A program made the position numbers and the translations under genes. The notes under the pieces are model-generated. The model had not been told where the DNA came from, did no database searches, and saw only the letters and a program-made list of their open reading frames with translations. From Ehretia macrophylla (taxonomy: Eukaryota; Streptophyta; Magnoliopsida; Boraginales; Ehretiaceae): a DNA stretch of 64,000 bases. The stretch is from assembly GCA_037974665.1 (NCBI GenBank), contig CM075766.1, positions 51,220,569 through 51,284,568 of the forward strand, read 5' to 3'. Shown here one piece after another: positions 11,154 to 21,634 of the stretch (the first letter of the stretch is position 1; every line of letters begins with the position of its first letter).

Positions 11154-12375
11154 ATGGATCATGAGACTCGTGGTGGATATGCCAGTGACAACGCCCCTTT
11201 AGCTGAGATCTTAGAAAAGCAGCGAGCTAAAAAGAAAGGGAAGACTTTTGTAGATGAATCCACATCACAGGTAGATACTCATGCTGTAGCGGGAGAAATG
11301 TTACACCAAATAGCAGTTGGTATTATTCAGGCGGGGATTAAAGAAAAGAAAAAGAGAAAGGAGAAGAAGAAGAACAAAAGTCAAGATGTTAAAGATTCTG
11401 AAACTTACAGAGAATTCTCAATTCATAATCCTCGGGAATTCTGGGGTTTAAACAATCCACGGGAGGCCCATATCTGGTTAGAGTCGATAGAAAAAATATG
11501 GAGACTAGTGAGATATGATGAAGCCGCTAAAGTTCGACTTGCAACTCATAAACTTTGTGGGTTAGCAGAATCATGGTGGAAGAAAAAGTTAGTTGGCGTA
11601 TCAGAGGAGATAGAATGGAATCAGTTCAGAAAGATTTTCGAGGAAAAATATTACCCTGGCGCATATCGAGACGAAAGGATCAAAGAGTTTATGCATTTGA
11701 TTCAAGGAGATCTGACTGTGCCTGACTATGCTGATAAATACACGGAGTTGGCCGAATATGCGCCCTATATGGTACATGATGCAGAAGCAAGTGCAAAATT
11801 TTTTTAGCAGGACTACGACCGTCCATACATAGGTTTATGGGTTATAATCGTTATTTGACCTTTGAGGATGTGTTTGATGCTACTATTAAGATAGAGAGGG
11901 CTGAGAATTTAAAAAGGCAACATTTTCAGAAGTCTATGGTCAGTAGTAACAAGAAAGGGGGCAAATCCTGGACTTCCCAGCAAAGTAGTAGTTCTAGTAT
12001 GAGCTCTGTAAAAAAGCCATATGATCAGCAGTATGAGACACAGGGATTTCAACAACCCTCTATGTTCAACAAGTTAGAGACCAAGGATCGCAATACAGAC
12101 CGTTTGTTTCACATCAGAAAAGTTAGACACCTAAATGCAATCACTGCGGCTTCACTCATCTTTCTAAAAATTGTAGATGGTTAACTGGGGGATGTGTTAA
12201 ATGTGGGGCTATGGATCATCGTATTAAAAACTGTCTGTTGCAGACAAATCATCAGCCACCTTCTGTGGGACCGACTCGCCCTCTTGTGATTCGACCTGAT
12301 CAGCAGTTTTGTACCGAGAGGTGGTGGCCAGAAACCTCAGCCTAGGGCCCGAATGTATGCTCTGACCTCTGGAGA
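11154..12375 (+). pseudogene. Gypsy gag (capsid and zinc-knuckle nucleocapsid), frameshifted
   Basis: The likely start is the ATG at 11154 (MDHETRGGYASD). A retrotransposon gag domain follows with FWGLNNPREAHIWLESIEKI and AESWWKKKLV, then YYPGAYRDERIKEFMHL. An extra T in the T-run near 11795-11802 shifts the frame to a stop at 11807; the protein sense resumes in another frame from about 11803 (MGYNRYLTFEDVFDATIKIE). A second shift lies before the zinc knuckles at 12136-12240, where CVKCGAMDHRIKNC fits C-x2-C-x4-H-x4-C, preceded by a knuckle-like CNHC...C. A TAA stop lies at 12380 before the protease. Confidence 0.85.
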
Positions 12376-12382
12376 TGACTAA

Positions 12383-13089
12383 GCTTCAGATGAAGTGGTT
12401 GCAGGTATTTTTAAAATTTATAATGCATATGCTCACATTTTATTAGATACGGGGTCAAACTACTATTTTGTGTCCTCCACATTTGCATCCATGTTCAATT
12501 ACTTGCCTGAATCATTAGAAACTGAATTATCTATGGAAACTCCAGTTGGGACCTCTATAGTTACAGATGTTGTATATAAAAATTATGTAGTACATGTTGG
12601 GAACAGGGAACTGTTAGCTGACCTGATTCGTTTAGACATTAAAGATTTTGATGTCATCCTAGGAATGGATTGGTTGTCAAGTTATCATGGGTATGTCGAT
12701 TGTTTTGCCAAAAAGGTTACATTTTATTTGCCCAATGAGCCAGAATTTGAGATCCAGGGGAGGACACTAGAGATACCAAGAGTTATATCAACATTGAAGA
12801 CCCGGAAACTATTGAAGAAGGGTTATGAAGGATTCTTAGCTTATGCGGTGAGTACTGAACAGAAGGAGTTGAAAGTAGCAGATATTCCAGTAGTCAAAGA
12901 ATTCCCAGATGTATTTCCAGATGACATTCCAGGGCTTCCCCCAAAGCGTGAGGTTGAATTTGGGATTGAACTTTTACTAGGTATGCAGCCTATATAAAAA
13001 AACACCATATCGGATGGCTCCAGCAGAACTTAAAGAATTAAAGGTTCAATTGAAAGAACTACTTGATAAAGGTCAAATCCGCCCTAGTG
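12383..13089 (+). pseudogene. Gypsy aspartic protease and start of reverse transcriptase
   Basis: The open frame contains the retropepsin active-site motif ILLDTGSNYYFVSS and the later flap-like ILGMDWLSSYHG, then the linker that opens plant gypsy reverse transcriptase (EFPDVFPDDIPGLPPKREVE). A stop at about 12995-12997 ends the frame; codons for the continuing reverse transcriptase ([20 protein letters not shown]) follow in a shifted frame up to 13089, where the solo LTR is inserted. Confidence 0.85.
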
Positions 13090-15711
13090 TGTGAGACCCC
13101 ATACCGAGCCAGTATAGAGCCCATATGCATTTTATAACATTTCATATAATTTAGCATCATTTAATATGCATTTATATCAATTAATGTATATTTACATCAT
13201 TTAACATGCATTTGTCTCGATTTACGTGCATTGCATTGGTTAACGTGCATTTGGGTAATTAATATAGCGTAGCTAATAATTATCACCTATCTAGTTCAAT
13301 AGCTAGTTAGAGTAACTAAACTATAACTAAAACAATTAAAATTAACACTAGAATGACAAACTAGTAATACATAAGATAGTTAAGGAACACTCTTGTCCTA
13401 AAGTAAAATAAAAAATATCCTAATACTATTCATGCACAATAAAAACACACTATACCACATACACACTAAAACACTACAACACACATATACATACTCAGAT
13501 TTTCAACCATAGAAAGGTGAGAAAGAAGAAAGAAAAGGAAATGAGAAGGAAGAGGGAAGGCATTTCAAGTCATCTTCAAGCTTCCTAGCACCATTTCTTG
13601 CATTCAATCACAAAGCTAAAGTGAATGAAGTTTTATAAATGTTTCACAAAGGCATATTATGCTTGATTGATGAGTTTTAATTGTGTTTTGAACATGATAT
13701 TGGTTATGAATATGTTTGCTAATGAATATGTTTGGATTTATTGCAAGGCTTGAGGCTTATCTTGTATATAAAGCTAGGGCTTGATCTAACGGGTTATAAT
13801 TTATGAGTTGCGTGGTGATTCTTGGTTGAATAGAGCTAGTTTAACTTGTGGGTAAGGTAGGAATCGGAAGCCAAGCACATTGATACTTAGTAGGTGTTCT
13901 TGAGGTTTTTTGAGAATTCTTGAAGTGTTCTTGGGTTGTTGTTTGATTTGAGAATGTTATAGTGTTGTTCTTGAGCTTAAGAATGTTGCCAAGAAGACCT
14001 TTTTGAGTATGCAAAACGTTTGGTTGAGTTGGAGGCAAGATAACAAGCAAAAAAGAGCAAAAATGTCATGTTTTCGTGTTCTCATACCTCCATCCGGAAG
14101 AGTGGATCCGGTCGAGTTACTCGACCGGATTTACTCGACCGGATTTTTGACAGACTTGCGCAGTGATTTTCCGAATGCCATATCTTACTTAATTCAACTC
14201 CGAATTGAGTTCCGTTTGATTCTAGAACTATCTAATTTAGATAAGCTTCGATTCTAAGCCAAAATAAAATTAATTGGAGTTTAGGAAAGTAGGAAAATTG
14301 ACCTCATAAGATAGGCTAATGTAGGAGCATTTGATTTCTTCGTGCGTCAAACTTGATTTAATGATTCCAGAAGCTACCGGTGTCGGATTGAGGCATGGTT
14401 GGATGCGTTGGAACCGTATTGAACCCTAGTTTATCATAGTAGAATTTAATTATGGTTTTGTGGCATTATGTCATGTCTAAATAATGATCAATAAACATTT
14501 CATGGAGTTGATTGTGGCATTACAAACGTGGCAAATGCATGATGACTATGTGTTATTGTAATCTATGCTATTAGTTTATGCACGAATATAACTTCTAGAC
14601 TTGCTACTTCTAAGTATAATATTTGTATTCAAATGTGACTTGTTATTCATTATTGCCAATGTCGTATATATATACAAGATGTTTCTATGATTGTGCATTG
14701 TGTCGTTAATAATTGTGAAAGCGTTTGAGTTGTGATTGCATGGTGGTAAAATCATTATTTAATGAGGAAGTGACAGGACCTCCGACTTTTCGGTATATCT
14801 AGACCCTCAAAATCAATATTTAACGAGAAAATGACGGGACCTCTGGCTTTCTGGTATATCTTGACCCTCAAAACTATTGATCCTTTCTCTTGCTAAGACC
14901 CATTGGTCCTCCTACGGGTCGGGACGCAATGATATCTTGGAAGAGCAAGGTTGCATGATTGAATTTGCGTATTTGTTCAGATCAATTATAAGTTCTCGTG
15001 TGCCTCACATGTATTATTAAACTGATTCCATCTCTTGCTAAGACCCATTGGTCCTCCTATGGGTCAGGACTCAATGATATCTTGGAAGAGCAAGGTTACA
15101 TGATTGAAATTGCTTATACTTGATATGATAATTGTGCATTCTTATGTGTTTGGCATGATTTCTTGAACTGTTTACGAAAAGATGAAAACCTTTGTGAAAA
15201 CCCTTCCTTGTTTTCCTCATCACCGAGCTATATGTAAGAATCTAGCTTACCCCTCTTTCTAACAATTTCAGGTGATGATTAGTCCGAGCAAGCTCCCATG
15301 TGGTTGCAAGCTATATTGATGTGTTGTGATAAATCTCTACCCTAGTTGATCTACGTGCTTGCCTATGAAGATGAACTTCTTGTTGGGAAAAGATAATTTT
15401 GTAAATTGTTCAACTGATTATGCTGTAATATTCTTTTGGGTTATTAGACACCTAGTTAAGTTAGGATGATAGAATGTATGAATTCAAGTCTTGTAATTAT
15501 GTAACAGGGTGATGTAAACCTTTAAAGCTGATTACTTTGGAGAATGTTGGAGGTCTTTCAGTAACTTTTTTGTGGTATTTTAACGGATGTACAGATTATT
15601 AAATTATTATCTACAGGTTTTAAAGTTTTAAGTTGTTAATCTCCGAAATAAGGGTTACGAACGTCATGTTTCGGCCTTAGCCTAGTGATGGGTCGGGGTC
15701 GGGGCGTGACA
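13090..15711 (+). mobile_element. Solo LTR (2622 bp) inserted in the gypsy reverse transcriptase
   Basis: Begins TGTGAGACCCC and ends GGGGCGTGACA, i.e. TG...CA, and is flanked by TAGTG (13085-13089) and TAATG (15712-15716), a 5-bp target duplication with one change. Reverse-transcriptase coding runs into 13089 and resumes just after 15716. No gag or pol coding lies inside, so it is a solo LTR left by LTR-LTR recombination. It holds two internal duplications: 14767-14823/14826-14877 (GACC TCCGACTTTT-like block ending GACCCTCAAAA) and 14886-14975/15032-15117 (block TCTTGCTAAGACCCATTGG). Its length and termini differ from the host element, so it belongs to a different family. Confidence 0.88.
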
Positions 15712-15716
15712 TAATG

Positions 15717-16880
15717 TCTCTCCGTGGGGCGCGCCAGTATTATTCATGAAAAAGAAGGATGGTAGTTTGAGATTGTGTATCGACTACCGTGAGTTGAATA
15801 AGGTCACAGTGAAGAACATGTATCCTTTGCCCCGTATAGATGATTTGTTCGATCAGCTACAGGGTGCACAAGTGTTTTCAAAGATAGATTTGAGGTCAGG
15901 TTACCATTAGTTGAAAGTTAAATCCAAGGATGTCTCGAAGACGGCTTTTTCAGACCAGATACGGATACTATGAGTTTGTTGTAATGCCGTTCGGCTTGAC
16001 AAATGCTCCGGCAGCCTTTATGACTCTGATGAACGTGATCTTCAAGCCTTATCTGGACCAATTCGTAGTGGTATTTATAGATGATATCCTCATATATTCT
16101 AAGAGCCATGAAGATCACGAACATCATTTGAGAATGGTTCTACAAACTCTTCGAGATAAACAACTATATGTTAAATTTAAAAAGTGTGAATTCTGCTTGG
16201 GTAGTGTGACTTTTTTAGGTCACATTATATCTCAGGATGGTATTTCTATGGACCCTCAAAAGATTGTCACAGTGAAGAACTGGCCAAGACCGACGTCTGT
16301 TACTGAAGTTCACAATTTTTTGGGGTTAGCTGGTTACTATAGGAAATTTGTAGAGGGGTTTGCATGATTATCGATGCCTTTGACACAACTAACATGGAAA
16401 GACTCTAAATTCAAATGGACTAAAAAATGTGAGCAAAGTTTCCAAGAATTGAAGGATCGTTTGGTTTCGGCACCAGTGTTAACCCTTCCTTCCGGATCGG
16501 AGGGTTTAGCTATATATAGTGATGCTTCTAAAAGTGGTATGGGCTGTGTATTGATGCAACATGGAAAAGTAATTGCTTATGCTTCCAGACAATTGAAGAG
16601 TTTTGAACAAAACTACCCCACACATGACCTGGAATTGGCAGCAGTGATATTTGTGCTTAAGATCTGGCGGCATTATTTATATAGAGTTACTTGTGATGTG
16701 TACACTGATCACCAGAGTTTGAAATATATCTTTACTCAAAAAGAATTGAATCTTAGACAAAGGAGATGGCTGGTACTTTTGAAGGATTACGACTTGACTA
16801 TTCATTATCACCCTGGAAAAGCTAATAGAGTGGCTGATGCATTAAGTAGAAGACCCTCAATACTTGTAGCAGCTTGTTAA
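15717..16880 (+). pseudogene. Gypsy reverse transcriptase and RNase H
   Basis: Sequence after the solo LTR encodes the reverse transcriptase fingers/palm: [17 protein letters not shown], then [18 protein letters not shown] and the catalytic [10 protein letters not shown]. The RNase H part has [40 protein letters not shown] and [12 protein letters not shown]. Nonsense codons lie at 15908-15910 (TAG) and 16365-16367 (TGA), and a frameshift near 16870. With the 2.6-kb insertion upstream, no functional enzyme can be made. Confidence 0.92.
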
Positions 16881-18420
16881 CATCACAGAAAGAGCTGATC
16901 AAAGAATTTGAGAAGTTACAACTTGAAGTAATTACTTCCACTGAGAAGAGTTTACTAGCTCATTTAACCTTGCAGCTTACATTACTGGAACGAATAAAGG
17001 GAGCACAAAGAAATGACTCATTCTTAGAAAGAATCAAAAGAAAATTCGAAGAAGGAAATGAGTCTAAATTTCAAAAACACGAAGATGGTACTGTTTGATA
17101 TAATAATAGATTGTGTGTTCCAGATAACCTAGCATTGAAGAAGGAAATTCTGTTTGAAGCACATGAGTCTCCATTTACAGTACATCCAGGTGGAACCAAA
17201 ATGTACCGAGATCTTTGAGAACAGTTCTGGTGGAACAACATGAAATGTGACATCAGTGATTATGTGGCTAAATGCCTAACTTGTCAAAGGATTAAAGCTG
17301 AACACCAGAAGCCCTCAGGATTGTTACAGCCATTAGAGATTCCGGAATGGAAATGGGATAGTGTGCCAATAGATTTTGTGGTGGGATTGTCCAAAACCAG
17401 GGATAAGCGTGATGCAACTTGGGTGATTATGGACAGGCTAACCAAAACAGCTCATTTCTTGCCTATTCAAATTGATGAGAATAAAGATAAGTTGACCAAG
17501 CTCTATATAGATGAAATAATATGTCTACATGGGGTACCAAAAGAAATTATTTATGACCGTGATCCCAGATTTACATCTAGATTCTGGCAAGGTATGCAGT
17601 AAATACTAGGTACAAAGTTGAGAATGAGTACGGCATTTCACCCTCAGACAGATGGCCAAACAGAAAGAATCATTCAGATTTTAGAAGATATGCTTCAAGC
17701 TTGTGTTATGAACTGGAGTGGTAATTGGGATTCACATATAGCTTTGGTTGAATTCGCTTATAACAATAGTTATCAATCCAGTATTCAAATGGCACCTTAC
17801 GAAGCATTATATGGCAGAAAATGCAGAACCCCATTATATTGGGATTTAAATGAAAGAAAAGTAATAAGCTCCCAACTACTCAAAGATGCGGAAGAAAAAG
17901 TTAAACTGATCCGAGCCAGGCTTAAAAGTGCACAAGACAGACAAAAGAGTTGGGCAGATATAAAACAGGGAGATCTAGCATTCGAGGTAGGTGAACATGT
18001 ATTTTTGAAGGTATCACCTACTAGAGGCGTAATTAGATTTGGTAGACGAGAAAAATTGAATGCGCGATATATGGGCCCGTTTGAGATATTAGAACGAATT
18101 GGGGAAGTTGCTCACATAATAGATTTACCTCCAGCATTAGCAGGTATTCACAATGTATTTCACGTCTCTCAATTGCGAAAATATGTACCTGATTCGAGCC
18201 ACATTATACAATATGATCAAATACAAGTACGAGATAGTTTGACATATGAAGACTATCCAGTGGCTATTGTGGACAAGAAAGATCAAGTACTTCAACACCG
18301 TACTATTTCGTATGTAAAAGTTCAGTGGAGTAGTAATCACACACTGAGATAGGCTACTTGGGAATTAGAGTCGGAAATGGAAGAAAAATACCCATTTCTA
18401 TTCAAGATGCCAGGTAAATA
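16881..18420 (+). pseudogene. Gypsy integrase with GPF motif and C-terminal chromo-like block
   Basis: A zinc-binding HHCC module (histidines near AHESPFTVHPGG, cysteines in KCLTCQRIKAEHQ) precedes the integrase core. Acidic residues of the DDE triad sit in VPIDFVVGLSKTRD, YDRDPRFTSRFW and TDGQTERIIQILEDML. The GPY/F motif (ARYMGPFEILERIG) and a short tail (WELESEMEEKYPF) follow, with the latter matching the end of chromovirus integrases. Stops lie at 17096-17098, 17216-17218, 17600-17602 and 18350-18352. Confidence 0.92.
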
Positions 18421-18455
18421 AGTTTCGAGGATGAAACTTTTGAAGGGGGGAAGGG

Positions 18456-20803
18456 TGTAACACCCAACCTTATTTTAGGCCACATGTGCAAGTTTATTTT
18501 CATTTTATCATTTTATAATCTTTGAGGCTAGTGTGTAAGTAAACAAAAAAAAAAAAAACTAAGGTAAGTAGTTGCTGGGATTCAAACATGTGCACTCTTT
18601 TCCATATGCATGAGTCTTAACCATCTAGGCTGATGCTAGTATGTTAACAAAACTAGGAATTAATAGAATTTATATTTGTAAAGCAATCTGATAAGCTTAA
18701 GTTTAGCAAACCAAGAAAGTTTCTCACACATTCTCTTTTAAATTCCTTACCTGATAACCCTAATTCCAATTAAGACCCAGCAGCGATTTTAGTGAAATAA
18801 ATCTTCAAATTTGAGTCAACTAAAGCCTTGTAATCATGAGAATCCAAGCGGGTGAGTTGGATTTAGTTTAGTTATAATTCTTTATATGTTTTGTATATAT
18901 ATATATTGTATATATGAGTATGGATGAATTATTATGTACTGACCTTGAGGAAGTTGAATAAATCACCTGTTGAATAGCAAAGAAACTCGAAAGCTATAGG
19001 GTTTAGAGGTGATAATAGGCAGGAGGTGGTTAGAGTAATATTAAACTATGATGAATCTATGGAATAATATGGAGATTTACATGTTTAATTAGTTTGTGAA
19101 ATATATGTGTGTAGTATGCTACTGTCGTGTGTGTGTGTGTCTATTTATGTGGTTACTGTTTATGGAATAATTGAGTTTCCTACCTATTGAATAGCAAATA
19201 AACATAGGAGCTAAAGGAAATTGTAATGATAATGGTAAATAGGTATAATTGTAGAAGATGGTATAAGCTTTGATGGAGTTTATGGATATGTTTGACCATG
19301 AATTTGTGGCTGACCGTGAATATGTTGGGCTTGCTTGTGTATGTATGTGTTAGGAAGAAACGTTATTGCATAGAAGATTGTAATTACTAGTTATGTTATG
19401 TACTTATGATCAAATGGCAGTAAACTTGAGGTGAAATGATATAATAGTAGAAAGGTCAAGCAAAGCATGAAGTAAATATGTAGATTGTATACAGTGTGTA
19501 AAAATCAATACTAGTATGATACATGTACATTTTATATTTAGAAATCTTAACTATACTTGTTGTTTTGCAGAGTCGACTTAGCTCAAAATTGTATTTTAAG
19601 GAAAAAAAACTACATTACTTTTAACAAAAAGCTAAGGTAAGTTGGACATTCTTCTTGCACCTAGATCCCCTTTGGTTCTCTCCTTACTGTTTCAATTTAA
19701 TGTCTCATATACCGAAATTTGTTAACTCCATTCCGATTCACTCATCTTTTGAAATCTTGTACTCAACTTCTAGTGAGGGACTGTGGCATTTAAGTACTGA
19801 TTGTGTTAATTGCTATGTGTTATCCTTAGAGTTGTGACACCCATTCGACGGGTAAAACTGCCTCATATTCTTAGCTTTGTATCCGTAGGTAAGGGACGCT
19901 TCACCCTACGGAGGCGGGGGCCATAGGTGGCCATTTTGTAACCTCAGTGGTGGGAGATAGTTCACCGTTTGAGGACGAGGCTTAGAAGCCTTCTATTATG
20001 GTGTGGGGAATTTAGCTATCACTATCACGGCTCTAGGCGATATTTATGTGTTATGTGGTAATTACGATATTATACTTTGGAATATAATTAAGTTTATATG
20101 AGGCTTCAATATAGATGGAATTGTGGGATAACTGTTCAAGTTGTTATGATATCCGATTGCGTAGCTCTGATATTAGTTTGATGTGTATGTTTTGTATTGA
20201 TCAAGTTATGATTCGGTTATAAACTTGCGTAAACTAACTATTCTCCATTCGTCCCTCTTTCGAATACTCCTGTACCTTGACTCCCCATTGCACATTTGGT
20301 TTAACTTCAAGTTCTATATTGCTTCATATCATTTGGATAACCCTCAGAACCTGACTCCGGGTGTTCACCTTACTGAGCTTTTTTTGCTCATGTCATTTAT
20401 TTATCTGCTTCACAGGAGAAGGTGAGTCCAGTTATCATGAAGAGGACCAGTCTTAGAACCCCTACCTCAGTCGGTTTGTGGTATGTTGGATTTCTTTTGT
20501 AGGACAAATCCAGCTAAATTTTGGATGCGTCTATGTTATTGTAGATTATTAGTAAAAACTTGGTAAACCTTAGTAATGTATTTTTGTATGGTGGAGAAGA
20601 TGAAAATCTTAGTAAAATATTATGTTTGGTTCAGACTATGTAGATACTTCGACAATGATGTTATATAGACGCTCTGATGTGAATTTAACAGGTTCTGTCA
20701 CTCTTTATATTGGTGCCTGATTAGCTTTGCAGGTTTGAAATGAATTGAATAAGTCCCTAGCGAGTCGCGCCTCGGGTTTAGGGTCTAAGTTCGGGTCGTG
20801 ACA
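18456..20803 (+). repeat. Gypsy right LTR (complete, 2348 bp)
   Basis: Starts TGTAACACCC right after a purine tract (GAAGGGGGGAAGGG, about 18442-18455, the plus-strand primer site) and ends GTGACA. The bases after 20803 are coding sequence of the broken UGT gene. A tRNA-like stretch on the minus strand at about 18538-18645 (see separate entry) lies near the LTR start. Confidence 0.93.
18538..18645 (-). repeat. tRNA-like (SINE-type) fragment within the LTR
   Basis: On the minus strand an A-box-like CCTAGATGGTTAAGACTC is followed about 35 bases later by a B-box-like GTTTGAATCCCAGC. Spacing and order are those of an RNA polymerase III internal promoter. The acceptor stem is not closed, so it is not a tRNA gene. 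It may be an old SINE fragment carried by the LTR family. Confidence 0.35.
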
Positions 20804-20851
20804 ATAGGCAAGCCAAATTGTTCAGCAACTTTAATTGCGAAGCTCATGACC

Positions 20852-21193
20852 TGTAACGATGATGCCACAATCACATGCTATTGGCAAAGAAGGCATAACA
20901 AACTCGGGGCGCAAAAGGAGTGATCGCACCAAGCACACACCTTTACACCTAAAGAATGTTGTGTAACTGCTTAGGAGAGCACATCCTCAACATATCATAA
21001 AAGCAGCTCATTAAATGAAAAGAAGTAAAGAATCATTTTGCTAAAAGTCTTATTTTGTTTTCTTCTTTACTTTGGAGAGTCGCTTCTCGAATAGCCTTAT
21101 TTTCTTTCAATTTCAGTTGTAATTCCTCCTCACATTGCAGCTGAGTAAATAAAATCACCATCTTCAATTGCCTCCATATTTGATATCGCTTCA
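20852..21193 (+). repeat. Left LTR of the chimeric element
   Basis: 342 bp, begins TGTAACGATG and ends GATATCGCTTCA. Immediately followed by TTGGTGCTTTCATTG, a primer-binding-site-like sequence at 21194-21208 of the kind seen after the LTR in plant gypsy elements. Confidence 0.88.
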
Positions 21194-21217
21194 TTGGTGC
21201 TTTCATTGCTCTCCGCC

Positions 21218-21634
21218 ATGGCCGACGGCTCGAAGCTCACACACGTTGAATTACTCAAACAACTATCTGCTCTTTCTGCTTACAAAACCCAGCTACTTCA
21301 ACAACTTGCTTCTCAAGAACACCACCTTGATAACTCTCCCTCAAGCACTGAACCACCTCAGCCTCAAATCTCTCTAACCACCACCACTCTATCGCCACCA
21401 TCTACCTCTAGATCTACAATTGGTATTCCACCAAATCCCCAAAGTTTTGATACTTTTGGATGCTTGCCTCATGATCTTATTGAGCTTACCGACATACCTA
21501 AGTAGAAGCCGGTGAATGTTGTTAGCAAAGTAACGGAAACGTTAGTTGGATATCAACCAACACATAATTATTCTACACACATGAACTAGCCAACTTCATC
21601 CCAAAACCCAGATTCCATTAGCAAACTGTCACCT
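21218..21634 (+). pseudogene. Leader frame with captured Toc64/OM64 fragment, two in-frame stops
   Basis: An ATG in good context (CGCCATGGCC, 21218) opens a frame MADGSKLTHVELLKQLSALS of unknown origin, proline/serine-rich after residue 45. From about 21427 the DNA matches the OM64 gene found at 56116-62131: PNPQSFDTFGCL corresponds to the end of its exon 4 and start of exon 5, HDLIELTDIPK and KPVNVVSKVTETLVGYQP to the end of exon 5 and start of exon 6. Both introns are absent, and about 40 codons in the middle of exon 5 are missing. TAG at 21503-21505 and a later TAG near 21587 interrupt the frame, which otherwise stays in phase with the next open frame. Confidence 0.75.

Larger units (their letters stand above)
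9534..20803 (+). mobile_element. Ty3/gypsy LTR retrotransposon, chromovirus (Tekay/Del-like), defective
   Basis: Order is LTR, primer-binding site, gag, protease, reverse transcriptase, RNase H, integrase, LTR, which defines Ty3/gypsy. The left LTR is cut by the CACTA element; a solo LTR (13090-15711) interrupts reverse transcriptase. The long LTR (2348 bp), initiator-tRNA-Met primer site and the C-terminal block (GPF motif near ARYMGPFEI, then ATWELESEM) fit the Tekay/Del lineage; that assignment is inferred. Several stops and frameshifts kill all genes. The 1470 shared LTR bases differ at about 58 positions by eye (about 96% identity). The element lies inside the coding region of the UGT gene; its target duplication (expected ATAGG at 20804-20808) cannot be checked because the left end is off-window. 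Confidence 0.9.
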
